This document shows positions 25,701-40,700 of a stretch of 64,000 nucleotides of DNA, piece by piece (the first letter of the stretch is position 1; each line of letters opens with the position of its first letter). The position numbers and the translations under genes were made by a program. The notes under the pieces are model-generated. The model saw nothing but the letters and a program-made list of their open reading frames with translations, was not told the DNA's origin and did no database searches. Source of the DNA: Lichenostomus cassidix (taxonomy: Eukaryota > Chordata > Aves > Passeriformes > Meliphagidae); contig CM039183.1 in assembly GCA_008360975.2 (NCBI GenBank), forward strand, positions 40,601,850-40,665,849, in the 5' to 3' direction.

Positions 25701-28700
25701 TAGATGCGTATAAAAGTCTAGGACAAGCCTACAGGTATTCACATTCAGAAGTAGTTTTAAAGTAATTTTTTCATCTGGTTGTGTTCTTTAAAATGCACTC
25801 TTAAGTTTTACACACTTATTACAAAATTGTGCAGAACCAAACGTGTTGTTTGGTAGCACCTGCAGCTGGTATGGCTATATCAGTATATGTTCAACATAAA
25901 TAATTTCTATGTTTACCTTGTATTTAATTCAGTCTCTTCTATTTCTTTGAGTCTCTGAGACTCAAAGGTTAGTTAAATGGCAGTTTTGAGTAAAATGTGT
26001 TTTAAGTATGCTAAATTTTTAAATTATGGAAATGCTTAATACAACATGAGCTATAGCGTGTTGCTGATTAAATCCTGCTTCAAGTGTAGTGGCATTGGTG
26101 TTCATTCATTTATTTAAAACTAAAGAGCTGTGGTTAATCATTATTCTGCTAAAATTCTTTTTGGCAAATGTATTTAAAATTAGTAAATCTTGCTTATTTT
26201 TTCTAGTGTTGCTCTTGTTTGGATTAATTTTGTCTAATATAATTTGGTGCGGAAAGAATTTTGTAATCTTAAATCAGTGTACTGGATTTAAAAAAATTAA
26301 GATATTTTTATTAAGATAAAGAAATTAAGTTGTATACTATTTCTATTTTAATTTTCTCATAACAGTTTCTCTGTGACTATTTTTACTGTCTGCTTACATG
26401 TACAGCTGGCCTGCACATGGAGTAATTTCAGTCAATAAATTTTTGGTTAGTTTCAGTTTTCAAACACCATATGCTTTCTTCTTACTCAGCATTTAAGTAG
26501 CAGCTAGTAATTTTTTAAAATTTAAAGTACCTGTTAATTAAAATTTTAAGTACATATGTGTACTTAGGAGTTTAAAAGACCTCTCAAAGACAGTGTTTTC
26601 CAAGAATGCTTTGTGTGGAAGTTTTGTTTCTTTTAGTTTCTGAAGAAATACCATAGGTGTGTGTTTTTACAGTTTAATGTCTGCTGAGGATTGTGAAGGT
26701 TTGTGGTCTTGTGGGACTGTATTTCAGAGTACATATTTCTGGGAGTAGCAAACCCTGTGCAGCTGTTCTGTTAACCACAGAAGAATAGTTGCAAAATTAG
26801 TGCTTTTGTTATAGAAATTTTCCATTAGTACTGTGTTTCTCTTCAATGATATCACCTTTGGACATCTTAAAGCAGCCTTTGACAAGGAATTTTGTTGTCA
26901 CTCTTGCATTCTGTATTTTTCCCATTCTGCTTTGTGGAATCACCTAGAGAGCTTGGCAACTTTGATGCTGCTACAGAGAGTTTCCAGAAGGCTTTACTGC
27001 TGAACCAAAATCATGTTCAGACATTACAGCTCAAAGGAATGATGCTTTATCATCATGGTAGCTTAGATGAAGCACTAAAGAATTTTAAGGTAAGCAGGCC
27101 CTAACTAAATACAAAATTTCAATGCTTTAACAAGGACTTGTGTTCAACAAATGCAATAAAACAGACAATTTTCGAAGTTTTTCATTCTGAATGTGTGTGC
27201 ATTTGAACTGGAAGTGCTTTTTTTGTGAAGTCTGTCTTAAAAGATTTATATAAAACTTAACAGTTTGTAACTAAAAATGGAATTTTGCTAAAACCAAGGT
27301 GGTTTCTTTAAATGTTTTATGTGTTCTTAAAACCAAGCTCTGGCTGAAATGTTTTCGTTTTCTTTTTAAACTGATAATTGTATTCTTGCTAATACTTAAG
27401 TTTGACTTGAAACCTAAATTTTTTTTCATATCTGATAAAAGATGAAATGTACTAGCCTGTAATTTTAAGCTTAAAATAAGTTACGTCTGTCTAGTTTTTC
27501 TGGAGTATTTTGCTTTGAAAAATTCAGCATATGTTGTGATTCATTGAGCTTGCAAAAATTTTCGTGTTGCCAAAATCTTGCCTATCTCTGTTGGCATTAA
27601 ATAATTGCCTTATTTTGTAGACAGAACAAAAAAGGCAGATGCTACTTGCATGCCTATATGCTTAAAACAAGCAATGAAATAAGATCCCTTCCCAAACAAG
27701 TCTGTGCTTATCCCAAGAACAACACTATATGCATTATTGCATATTCACCTTCTATAAACCAATTTGTAGTTACTGGTGTAATTGAAAAGATACTTCAACT
27801 TCTGAGACGGAGATGCTCTTCTAAAGACATGTAACTGCTGGAAGAATCGGAGCATTCCTTTCTGAATCATGAAGATGAATTTGCAATGTGTTTAACATAC
27901 AGTAAATAGCTGACTAACATGGAAGTGAACTAATGCATGAAATAGTGAAGAGATGAATGGGGGAAATGGCAGAAAAGATATGTATCTATATAACTAACCC
28001 AAAATAACTTGTTCCATTGTCGGGGGTATATTTTGTCTCATTTCACCCAGCTAACGTTGAGCTAATATTGTTAGAGCAAAGTGTGCAAAGCATATATGCA
28101 CTAGCAGTATTTGGGTTTTCAGTTCCACCCCTCCCAATAATAAAGCTGAAAATATTTTTTCTTACATTTGCTAGCAGGTCAAATGCTCAGCAGCATTTGA
28201 AAGAAAACTGTGATGGAAGTGGATCTTAATAATCAGTAAATCTTTTCACATGTCTTCTGATCAGCCAGGTTGGATTATTTGAAGATACTGTTTTTATCTC
28301 TTGATTTATGGGTGCTTTGTTCCTTTAATCTCCTAGAGGTGTCTACAGCTGGAACCATACAATGAAGTGTGCCAGTACATGAAGGGTCTCAGCCATGTTG
28401 CAATGGGACAGTTTTATGAAGGCATAAAAGCTCAGACCAAAGTTATGTTAAATGATCCACTACCAGGACAGAAGGCCAGTCCAGAATATCTGAAAGTGAA
28501 ATACCTCCGAGGTAAGTTGGAATTGTTTTTTTTTTTAAATTTTACCAAATGCTTCAAGGACCCTGAAAGTGCAAGCTTGCTTGTAGTTATGGTCATTTAA
28601 AATAAAGCAATGTACATTCTCATGAGCACTGTTGAGTATGTGTGTTAAAACAAAAGTACACTGATTCTTAGTGTTCATCCAGTTAAAAAGTAGAACCAAA

Positions 28701-31700
28701 AATGGAATATGCATTTCTGTATAACGGAAAAGAATGTTGGGATACATAGTTGAAAGACTTATTTCTGTCTTGGAAATTGGTTAATAGCAAAATTATATTA
28801 TCTAAAAGTAATGACTTATTAAAATTGTGTTGTTTAACTGACAAGTATATAATCTGTATACTGTTTTTGTGCAATGGCATAAGTAAACTGAGTATTTATA
28901 AACATGTTCATTTAATTTCTTTCCTCCAGAGTATTCTAGATATTTGCATGCACATTTGGATACTCCTCTTACAGAGTATAATACTGATACAGATCTTCCT
29001 GGAAATTTCAAGGATCACTGGGCCAAAAATCTTCCTTTCCTTATAGAAAACTATGAAGAACAGCCAGGGTTACAGCCACATATAAAGTGAGAATTTTTGT
29101 ATTTTAAAGTCTATTCTAAATATGATTTTGTTTTTTGTTTTTTTTTTTAAATTTGACTTTAAAGTGCCATTCTGAGGTATTCTAACAGCATAAATATTTA
29201 ATATTATATGGAAGTACAATTCCAGTGAGTGCATAAGTTCTTTTGTACATTATAAAAGTTGGTTTATCTTATAGGAGGAAGAATTAAACGTAGGATGATA
29301 TTCCTCACTTCTCTCTTCACACAATAATATTCTCATATTGTTTCATATTCTGGGACCGTACTGATTAACTCTATTTCTTGTTTTTCTTTTTTTAATTAAT
29401 GTTAAGGAGTTCATAAGTTTGAGGTGCTTACTGTAATATTATATAGTACCCTTATTACAGTTTCTGGTTGTGTTTTAGGTTTTTATTTTGTTATAGATAT
29501 AATTTCTACATACTTAATATATTTTAATGTCAGCTGGGTTTCACTGGGTAAAGATGTTCTCTGGAGTAACTTAGGTGTAACTCTGTGACAAGGGTGACTT
29601 CAGTCAAAAAAGCAGGGGATTTACTAGAACAGTCTTTAAAATTATGTAGCTCAAGGAATGATAGCAATTTCTCCTGCTGTAAGCCAGTTTTTTAGATATA
29701 TTGCCATGTATTCACTTCATCTATGTAAAAAATTGCTCTGTTAGAAATGTATGGCTTTTGTGTATATGGCATAGAATCCACCTTTTTAGCAGAAGAAGTT
29801 TTGACAGAATTATGGGAGAAGTTAACAGAAAATTACTTCCTTTTCTTACTTTGTTAAAGTTATTCAGGGTGAATATAATAATGAAGAATAATGTATTATC
29901 TGTGAACTTTATTTAGTATCACTTACGAGCAAGTCTGAGGTGAAATACTGGTGGTGACAATAATATCTGCCACTGAATTCAGTATGACTGAATTAATTTG
30001 AGATATTGAGTGTAAATACCACATACTGTGTAAGTTCAGTGGGCTAGGAGGAGGAATGAATATTATTTATCCTGTGTTTGAGTGGTTCTCACATAAATAG
30101 CATTGATTTGTAGAACACAGATTTGTTTGTAGAATACTTTCAGGACTTTTGTAGCCAAGCTGTGTCTGATGCATGTTTTTCTCCTCTGTAAGAGATGTGT
30201 TATTTCAGAATTTTGAAAGCTATAAGCCTGATGTGCAAGAGCTCATATGTGTAGCTGATCATCTGGGTTCCATGATGCAGTATGAGACACCAGGATTTCT
30301 TCCAAATAAAAGAATACATAGAGGTATACTAAAAATGCTCTGTAAATTTGAGGGAGGGAGGAGTCAATGTAGTGATAATTGAATGCTATATCTTTGCTAT
30401 CTGCAAATCACTTTTATGCTCTGTTTCTTTCAAATCAGATAGAAAGTTTAAAATTAAAATAATCATTGTGTCAGCAGTTTCTTGACCTAGCAGGGGACTG
30501 CTAATCATGATTTCCCAGACTTTTCTGATGTTGTCAGTTCTTTTTCTCTAAATACATTGCTTTCTGCTTCAGTTTTCCTGTCAGTGCAAAACTGAGTATT
30601 TGGCTGTAATTGGTTTTCTATTTCTGTTGTTGGTACCTCTCTTCTCCTGCTTCACCTCAGCAATGGGATTGGCCACTCTAGAAGTAATGCAAGCTGTGCA
30701 GCGGACTTGGGCAAACTCCAAAGTTCGGATGAATGGGAAGACCAGACTGATGCAGTGGAGAGATATGTTTGATATTGCTGTGAAGTGGCGAAGGTAATGG
30801 TCAAGGAGGAGAGAGAAGAAGTCTGTAGTGGTTGTAATAATGATGAGTGCTCCAGCTAACCAAAGGGCTGGAATCATGGAGAAGAAAATAAACACTTGAT
30901 GCCATTCTGGAACTAGAAAGGCTGTAACTAGAAAGGAAAGGATGATGTAGATACAAGGAGTGCACTTCTGAAAATACTTCATTTTTCTTCGTCTAAAAAG
31001 AAGCCAAGAATTCAGAATAGCATTTTCCAGTTGATGCAAAGCTGTGAAAGACAATAGGATGCATTGCAGCTAAGGGAAACAAAAACTAACATTTTCAAAC
31101 TGCAGAAATATCAAATGTTTGAGTTGCATGGTTTTTATAAGGGAAAAAAGCTATGTTTCCATAAAAAGTTCTTTTTCATGATCTTTGAATTCTAGTTTTT
31201 GCCTAAAATTGTTCTGTCTGTGAATAAAGCTCTGTTAAAAAATATTACATGGATTGAAATGTGTGCCGATGGTAATATCCTTTGTCTTTGTAGGATAGCT
31301 GACCCTGACCAGCCTGTGCTGTGGTTGGACCAAATGCCTGCCCGGAGCCTTAGCAGAGGTTTCAATAATCACATTAACTTAATCAGGTATGAGAGTTCTA
31401 CAAAACAGTGTTCCCACACACATTAAGGGATTGTACCAAAAATCACCAGCTGTTTGTGAAGCAGCATTTTACAGTATTGAATGTATATGTGATGACTGTT
31501 TTACTTGAATATTTATTTTATGTTTTCTAACAGAATATTTGGGATTGTGCACAATTTTCCCTCTTGACATTTCCTCTTTTTCTTGAATTTCAGTTGTACA
31601 TCTGTTATAAAAATATCTAACAAAGATCCAGAAAATGCATATTTTCACATGCTGGTTTTATTTCCCAAATTACCTTAAATGTAAAAATATAATTAGGTTC

Positions 31701-34700
31701 ATCATAGTTGTAATTTTTGCAAATGCTGCCTCTCAAAGGTAGTGGCATCAGTATCAAAACAATTAGCTTTGATACCAATTTACAATGGAGAGGAAAAACA
31801 TAGTTCTCGTTGTTTTCCAAGCAGGTCAGAGTAAAGCAAAAATGACAAAATAACCTGTGAAGGGTAACAGTTGCATTTTCAAATAAAGGTAAAATTTAAA
31901 AGATTCAACCACTGTTGTACGTTCCATCTTCTCCCATGCTGCAAAACTCTGTATTGTAGTCATGACAGTGCTACCTCCCCTAAAGTGGTACAAGTGTGAT
32001 AGACTCAATGTGGCAACATCACTGTCAATCACAGGAGCAGAGTGTGTTTGTGTAAGTAAATATGTAGCCAGGTTTCATCTTATTCCACCCCCTCGTGGGA
32101 AATGCTGAATCTTTGGTCTGTCATTCTGCTTTTATATGTATCTATCTCTTTATTCTTTGAGAAGCTGTACTGGAAAAAGAGGATAAGGGAAACAAAGCCT
32201 TCTCAAGAATTATTACAGGCAGGGAAAAATAGTAATGTTCTAATGTTCATATGCAGAGGCTAATAAGGATTTGTCCTCATTCTTCCTTACACTCTGTGAA
32301 ATGGACCCTAGCAGCCTCTGCTTTACTTTATGGAGTGGTTAATGTAGCATTAAACTTCAGTGCAAATCGGTTACCTTGCAAGAGGTGCTGCTTCTTGAGC
32401 AGTCTTATGCTCAGGCTTCTCATCTTCTCTCAAGCAAAGTGTTACATTTGGGCTCCAAGCTGTTTCCATCTTTGCTGTTGCTGCATTTCTCTCTTCTTGT
32501 ACATACAATGCAGCAGAAACTGCAACCATCTGTACTTTGAGAAAGAGATGCATTCCATACTTCACCTGTTTCTTCATGGTTTTACTTTTAAATGGGAGAG
32601 TAGAAGCCTAACTTCTAGGTGATCTGTGTTGGCAGAAGAGCATTCATGTAACACTTAATTAGCATCCTGAAAATAATATTGAACATTTGATCTTGGGAAA
32701 TATGTCCTTGTACAGGATGTGTGTCTGGAATTCTTGTTTCGCACTGGCTGAAGTATTTTACTTGTTTTCCTTCCATCAGAGAATGCTGGCAAAACTCACC
32801 AATGTACTGTAACAGCTGTTTCAGTCATTTTATAGAAACCTGAAATAAGCTTAGTTAATATTCAGAACTGTAGGCCCACAGTGAACCGAATTCTAACCTT
32901 TTGGTTTTGGTTCAGCCTTGGCTTTTGGGGATCTCATCAGCATTTTGGTTGTGCATATTTAAAAGCTAAGTAGTTGTTCTCTGAAAAAATTTTTTTGAAG
33001 AAACAATAGATTTGAATCAGCCTAAATCCTGCTGCCTTAGGAGCTGATCATACTATAGCACTGGATGGTGATTGCGTTCTCATTGACTCTGGAAACCTGT
33101 TCTGGTTCCGTCATTCTCCAGCCTTAAGTAATAGCCGCTTTCTGTTGTGATTTCCTTCTGGGTTTGGATTCCATCCTGATGATTTCACATGATGTGAGGG
33201 ATAAAATTAACTAATATATTCAGTGGTATTGGTTGTTTTTTAAAATTTATTTTAGTTTTGAAGCATGTTCTAGTTCACTATGATTTCTAAACGACAATTT
33301 CTTCTTAACAAATTATACGGATTTGTCTAATCTGCTTTTTACATTACTCAGCTTATAAAATGGCTGCTGATTGAAGATACTAATAGAGCACAGAGCTAAC
33401 ACCCCTTTTCTGGATAATCAAGATGGTTTTATGGTCTTTTGATTGTCCTTCAGGAAGATACACTTTGGTTTATATTTGGGTTATGATTTGAAAGTTATTC
33501 TCATATGACTAAGGCTGAATTCTTTCTATAATAGCATGGTTACCTGAAAACCAGATATAACAATAGATTTAGGCTGACAAATAGCAGTTCTCATGGTTAT
33601 TATGTATATTAAGATAAAAGCTGTTCAGTCAAACAAGAAGCATAGTAACAGCAGTTGGGTGTTCTTCTAGTATTTGTAACAGATCTAGTCATGCTGAGCT
33701 CAAGCTGTCTCTAAGTTTTATTTCCTTTGAATTGTACACCAGGAATTTCTGTGGGCAGAAATACTTGGATTAGCTATCTGTTAGCATAACCTTTTTCTTT
33801 CCTCGAATTCTCTTTACTGAAAATCCATTATTGTTCACTGTGATTCCTGTCAAATGAGTCTTGTCATGGAGGCATTAGAATTCAGCTTCTGCTGAATTAA
33901 TTTATTTTTTCTTTTCCAGAATGGCAAAATGTTTGGAGTGTGTCAGAAAACAAAAATCTTTTTTGTTTTTGGGAACCTTTTTAAAAAGATAGATAAGAAA
34001 CATCTTGCACTTCACAGTTTTTGATAGGCTTTCAGATCTTAATGTTCTCAAGATGCTAGTGTGTCAGCTGTCACTTTCTTTGTTGATCTATAGACAAGGG
34101 TGAATTTGGCTTATCTCGCTTATCTCCTTTCTAGGTTAAGTGATCAAAGCGAGTTAGTGTGATGTAAAGTAGATAAAATGTTTTGGAAAGCTTTAGTTAT
34201 TTTCATAGACAAAGCAAGGATTTGTGATCAGCTAAACATTAATGATATGCTTAATGTTCTTATTTTTAAAAAAACGGACAAACTCTGGAACACTGCAACT
34301 TTTGAATTCTTGGTGGTAGTGTTTATTAGACAAGGAGAAAGAGTGGGAGTAAACAGAAATCACTTCGTACCACCCACCAACTGTCTTTCTTGGTAGTACA
34401 GCATTTATATTGGCCTTGTAGAATGATAGGTCTGCTTTGGATGTATTTTCCAGGATGATGCTCAAGGAGAAGCTAGTTCCTTATACTGACACACTACTGC
34501 CTGTTGTACAGATTCTTTTTTAAATACAGATGGAAAATGATGGGACGTACAACAAGGGCAAATTACATACATTAGCTTTGTCTTCATCTTTCCTCTTTCC
34601 CTGCCTCCCTTTCCTGTGTGCGGATTGGTGTATGTGTTCTTATTCTGTTCAGTTTTTGAGGGCTGATTCTGCTGGTTTTCTGAGACCAGGCTTCCTAAGG

Positions 34701-37700
34701 TGTGAGACTGTCAAGTGAGACATTTAGATAGGGACTTAAGCTGCCAAAAATCACTTAAAGTGGAAAGAGGCAGCTAGGTGTACACAGCTTCCTGTGATTG
34801 ACAGTGGTTTTGCTTCCTCAGAGAGCGATAACGCTTGCTTTATAAAATCTTGTTTTGTAGACTGGGAGAAGAGGAAGGACTCCTACAATTGCAGTAATGG
34901 TATGTAATTTTTCCTCGCAGAGTGGTTATAATCCTAACAGGTTTCTATCACATTTTAATACAAATTTGTTTTTCCTTAGTAGTCCAAGAGAAAAAGCAGC
35001 ACCTTTTAATGTTTTTGTTTTTAATTTACTACTTCTTACTGTTGGGATTCAAATCAAAATTACTTCAATGCAGAGGGACATAGGTGAATAAAGAAAAACA
35101 TAAGTGGACAGAAGAGCAGATCAGCATGTATATTGCCAAATATGTAAACTGGAGAGTGTTGGTTCTCTAAATGTGCAAATTGAGAATTCTTTTCTAGTTC
35201 TGTTGTATCTATGAGTCTAGGGAAGATTATATCCTTGTATAAATGGATAATTTTTATATAGATAAGATTTGCTGTAATCAGGCAGACTGAAAATGGGGAA
35301 ATAGGCATGGAATGTAGTTTATCAGAGAACAACAATTCTAATGGTATATGAGTTTTACCACGTTCACTATGTTATCTATATTTAAAATGGGGGATTGGCA
35401 ACTTACCATGTAGATAAACCCTATGTGGTTCATTCTTTTAATTCACAGAACAATTGCAAATAAAATTTTGTCAAATATTAATGAGTAATATTTGTGTCCT
35501 GGAATGTTGGGTTGAAAAACAAGACTTCAAAAAAATCTTTATTTTCTCTGTAGGGGACAGGTCATCAACATGCGGTACCTGGAATACTTTGAGAAAATAC
35601 TTCATTTTATCAAGGACAGGATCCTGGTTTATCATGGGTAAATTATAAAGTTTTTTTTCCCTGCTTCGGTCCCCTGGTAATAGTGATCTGAAATTTACAT
35701 AATATTAATTTCAGAAAGTCTGTGATATTCTTTTCTTAATTTTAGTAAGTTCTGGTTTCTTTAGTATATGTAATTGTTTTAATTCTATTGGAAATGGAAA
35801 ATCATACTCATTACTACATAAAGAAACTTAAACTAATAGGAGAAGAAACACTGTGAATTACAGTGCACCTGGAAACTAATAACTGTTTTGAATTTATAGC
35901 CATGGTTCTGTCACGATTTGATCTCTGTTCTTTCTAAGCATATGATTATTAAAGATGTTTGGTTTCCTCCTGGTAGAACCTAGTACAGTTTATCTGACTA
36001 TTGAGATTGATTTATTAAGAAGTAGAAGTGAGGAAAAAAGGAAAAAAATATATGGAAGGTTACTTTCATTGAAACAGGTGTTGGTCAAGTAGTTTTACAT
36101 GAGCAGAGAATCTTTACTCCCTTTTACATAAATGGGTTGGTAGATGTCCTGGAACTGAAGACAGTTGCAGACTCTTGAACGAAGAATGTGGCTAAAAATA
36201 GTATGAAAATTGACGTTGTCATCCATACTGAATCCTTTTTCTCAGTATTCTGATAACGTTAAAAAACTAACAAACTCATACACACTCATGCAAACAGTTT
36301 GATGCATTAGAGTAGCCACTAGCAAGATAGAGTAGTTAATTGGAGTGAGATAAATCTGAATACTCAAATTGATGTTTGAAGCTGAAAAAAACAAGCTGAG
36401 CTGATATAGGAGAAAATGATTTTTTGAAATACAGGAGAGTGTGTGGACAAGTGTAAAGGAAACAATTTTCAGAAAATAATTGACTTTAAATAACTTACTT
36501 CACCATGGCTGATTAAGCTAAAGATATGTGAATTTCCAGAAATGCTACATATGTTCAACTGTTGCATTTCATATTTAATTTTTTTCTAGTGCTAATAATC
36601 CAAAAGGACTGCTAGAAGTTCGAGAAGCTTTGGAAAAGGTACATAAAGTAGAAGATCTTCTTCCCATAATGAAGGTAAATGAAAGAAAAACTTTAATATA
36701 TGGTAAAAATAATAAAATGTTATCTGGGAGACATCCAGTTCCTCATAATAAAACCATTGCATATAAACTTAAAATGAGTAACTGGAAATACTAGCTCAGG
36801 TTACTCCAAATCTGCATATGTAGGGTTGGACCTTTCTTTTGATATGTGCAGATGGGTGATGTATATTTGAAACCCTTGGCCTAACTGTGAATTGGTAACA
36901 AAAAAATGGGAAAACAAAATGTTGTATGTAATTATTTTAAGCCAGCCTTCTCAACTGAGTTTCTGATCAAATGTGCCATAAAGGGCTCATTCTATGCCTG
37001 TACAATAGGAAGGAAAAAAATTGATGTGCCTGAAAGATAGGAATATGGAAGCTCTTTTTACTTCAGTTTTACTGCTCCAGGTGGCTATATGGTGGGGCTG
37101 GCAGGGGGAAGTGGGGGAGTTAGTTGTGCTTAGTGGCTGATAGCTAAAATGACATCCTGGATAACATTCTTGTGCTTTAGAAGTCTTGTCAAAAAAGGAG
37201 TGGGAAACTTGCAGGTTTTCTTCCTGCTAGTGGTGATCTTTGTAGAAAGCCTTTTGGATATATGACCTGCAAATGATTAACACTCTTAAGTATTAAGACA
37301 TGAGCTGGGTTTAAATAAAAGGTGTTCCCCTTCTCCTCCCCTTCTTCCAAATTAATCTAGGATGAGCAGTGTGTAGCTCTTTGGGTTTGGGGAAACACTG
37401 TTACAAAGTATGTCTTTTTAAAGGATTGTACAGGGTTATAATTAGAACAGGATAAAATTTGGGAAGAAACAGTCTTTCTAAACAGAGACAAATTCATTGC
37501 TTTCTTATCTTGTGTGTCCACACTGGAATTTCGTATCTAAGCAAAGGAGCTGGGTTGCCATAGAGCAGAGTTCTCTGAAGCTGCATTGCTGCTACTCCTG
37601 ACAGACTGTCTGGGTTTGGATGTGTGCTTGATAGTAAAGCTCACTCATGCACTGCAAATATCTTTGCAGAATCTATGTGGCTTAAGAACTAAAGTTTTCT

Positions 37701-40700
37701 ACAGGTTTTTATATGTTGTGAATATATGTCCTTTGAAGACACCCTAATTTTGGAGATCCTTTTTATACTGCTGTCTTGTTCTTGGCCTTGAAAGATGAAG
37801 CCAAGTGGACATGAACTGAACCTAAACAAAAGTTTGTGCTGAAAAGGTAGTAGATGTTGGGGTGGATGGCCAACTAAGTGTTCCCTACTGACATGCAAAT
37901 GTACAAGTAGGACCCTGTAGAGCATGTAATATGGTTACCTTTGAATTGTAGGCCAGAAAAAGTGCTACTAGTGGAGTTAAAAATACAGGTTAATCCAAGA
38001 GAATGATGAAAATATATAAACATAGTAGGCTGTACATTATTATTTTGTAATAAATATCTTAACTGGCAGCAAATACTCTTCTGAGTTTCCATAACCTGTG
38101 CATTTCGATCTGGTTTGAGTCTCCTGCATCCCATTCCAAACCGTATCAAAGTGGAATGCTGTCTCATTAGAGGATTTTTGTTCTTTTAAGTGCAAATTCT
38201 CTTAAAACATCCTTGATCACAGGTTCTGTGTTAAAATAAATAACAGCCTGAGTAAACTCTAGTGCGTACTAGTCATTATTAGTGCCTATATAAAATGAAC
38301 GTCTTTGTAATAATGAAGCAATTTGGTTATCTGGGTAGCTGGGGAATGCTGTATGTGGAAAGCTGGGCTTTTGACTTAAATGCAGTTTTGCCTGGTTTAT
38401 ACAGCTCTCTGGCTACAGAGTTATTCTTAGGTAATGTAGCTTTGTAAAATTCTTAAACCTAGAGATATTTTGCTTTTGATGAGGATAAACATCAGTTGAA
38501 ACTGGATCACAATTAAGAAACTGTTGCTTTGAGTTGTGTTGTGGAATTCACACTTCACAATTCACAGGACTAATGCAGCCACTTCTTAGTGTAAATATAA
38601 AGTGGGCTCTCAAATACCTGCTTTTGCATTTACATTGTTGCACCAAAAGGTTACCATCAACATGCAACTTGGGGAGAAATCTGTACAACTTGAACTGCTT
38701 TGTGCAGTTGATTTTCATAAACAGTGCTTTTTATTCAGTATTTAGTTTTAAAGTTGAATGCCAATATGCCTTATTCAGTATTTATGGTTTCTATTCAGAA
38801 GGAAATAAAGGATGAACAAAATAATGCAACTGACAGTAACTTTGTTCTGTTCCCTAAGTTTATCCATTTTCATTTCTACTCCATATATTTTAGGTGCTCC
38901 AAAGCAATAGGTCAGAAGTCTGTCTCTGCTACCTCTAATATTACTTTTCTTTTTCTTTTGAAAGCAGTTTAACAGTAAAACCAGAGATGGGTTTACTGTG
39001 AACACAAAAGTCCCCAGCCTCAAGGATCAAGGGAAAGAATATGATGGATTCACAATTACGATAACAGGAGATAAGTACGTTTGCTATTTTCAGGGGTCAG
39101 GGTACATTAAGCAATGATGAACTATTAGCAATTAATTGTCTGAAATCCCATTTCTGTTTGCATAAAGTGGGTTTTGTTTTTCAATAGTGGCATTTTTGTA
39201 AATAGCTAAAGTTTATTCAGTTGAGGACTTGATTCCTGTTGTGTTTTTGATGAAAAGGGAATATGGATAACACTGAGAGAGTAAGCCTGATTGAATTGAT
39301 TCTCTAACATACAGCACAAAAGTGAAAAGAGACCTTGTTTTTCATCTTAGACTATAAAATGCTTAAAGGGGAAAAATATCAAAAACCTCAGTCTTTACAC
39401 ATATCAGAATACATTTCTTCTTGTGAGACCTTGTCTTTTTGTTGACTGAGAAGTCCTGAATGGAATGGAAATTTCTGTGGTCTAAGAAGAGAAGAGACTC
39501 TCTTCTGTTTGAGATTTTGGCCTTTTTTATGTTTGAGATGTTTGCAGACCTTCTATCTGCAAGTGAAAATTTAAATAGTACCTGAATGTATAAGAATACA
39601 ATAAGGAGGCTTTGGGTCACTCTCTGGGTGAGATAGTAAATTTCTCACTATATGGATTCTGATTCCTTGTTTTTCTGAAGAATGAGCATTAGTCTGATGT
39701 GCAGAAGTTCTGTCCTGCTATTAAATAAAAACTTTTTTAAATGAAATTTAAAGTTCTATGCAATGGAATTTTTCCTAGAATTTATGTGCTTTCAATGAGT
39801 GGCATGGAAGCTAAACTTCTCTGCTAAAATGCTAATGTGTCCCTTTGTTTTTCATTTTACATTCTAAACCATAGGCCTATATACAGTGTAATGACATTAA
39901 ATATATGGCTTCACTATTTTGAAGAAAATATTTCAGTGTTAGTAAAATATCCTAACTTTGTTCTGCACAAATTTTGTTCAGTATCACTCAGTCTGTTTTG
40001 ATCCATAGTTTGTAACTATGCTTTATACCAAAACAATCCCATTTTGGTAGTTTAGAAATGAAGAAAACTACACTCTACATTCTATACAAAAATCTTAAGC
40101 CTGTGAAGATGCTTTAAAATTTCATATTTCTTTTTTTTTACCCAAAATGTTTAAGTGAAACATTAATGCTTGTCAGGTATTCTTCAATGGAAATACTTTA
40201 TCTGTGATTAAGTGGCAGTCTTTATATATTTTTTTAAACTTAGAATGTGATGTAGTATTTTTAATTCAGTGATTTTGGGGTTTTTTAATTAAACAGGAAG
40301 TAATGCACATTTTCTTCTACTTACAGACAATGATAGGAAAAAGGTTATGTGTAACTGTATTACATTTGTAGTTTACCTTGGATATGCATCAAGTTCTGTT
40401 TAAACAATTTCCTACCTCCTTTTCTTTTTCAACTGCTTAACAGAGTGGGGAACATACTATTTTCAGTAGAAACTCAGACGACAGAAGAGAGAACACAGCT
40501 GTATCATGCAGAAATAGATGCGCTATATAAAGATCTAACAGCTAAAGGAAAAATTCTAATTCTGTCTGCAGAGCTGGGGGTAAGGCTGTTCTAGTGGAAA
40601 TTATTAATTCCTTGATAAAATCCTATTATGTTTTTATACTCTCTGTTTAACAGTCACTGTTCTAATACTTTTTGACAGAGTTCTTAAGTAATGAAGTTAC

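Larger units (their letters stand above)
17183..28511 (+). other. TTC13: TTC13 exons 4-11 encoding the TPR array
   Basis: These eight exons encode about residues 119-404. Each 34-residue TPR packs two antiparallel helices, and stacked repeats form a protein-binding surface. Visible repeat signatures include [67 protein letters not shown] and [14 protein letters not shown], each preceded by a helix with Ala or Gly at the packing positions. The repeat carried by exons 5-6 has a short insertion around [15 protein letters not shown]. The first repeat begins in exon 3. Exons do not coincide with single repeats. Conservation with the human protein is nearly complete, consistent with strong constraint. 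Confidence 0.9.

Noticed and set aside
32251..32622. 123-codon plus-strand frame in TTC13 intron 15
   Set aside because: Cys- and Leu-rich low-information translation with no recognisable motif; it lies deep inside an intron whose flanking exons join correctly without it.
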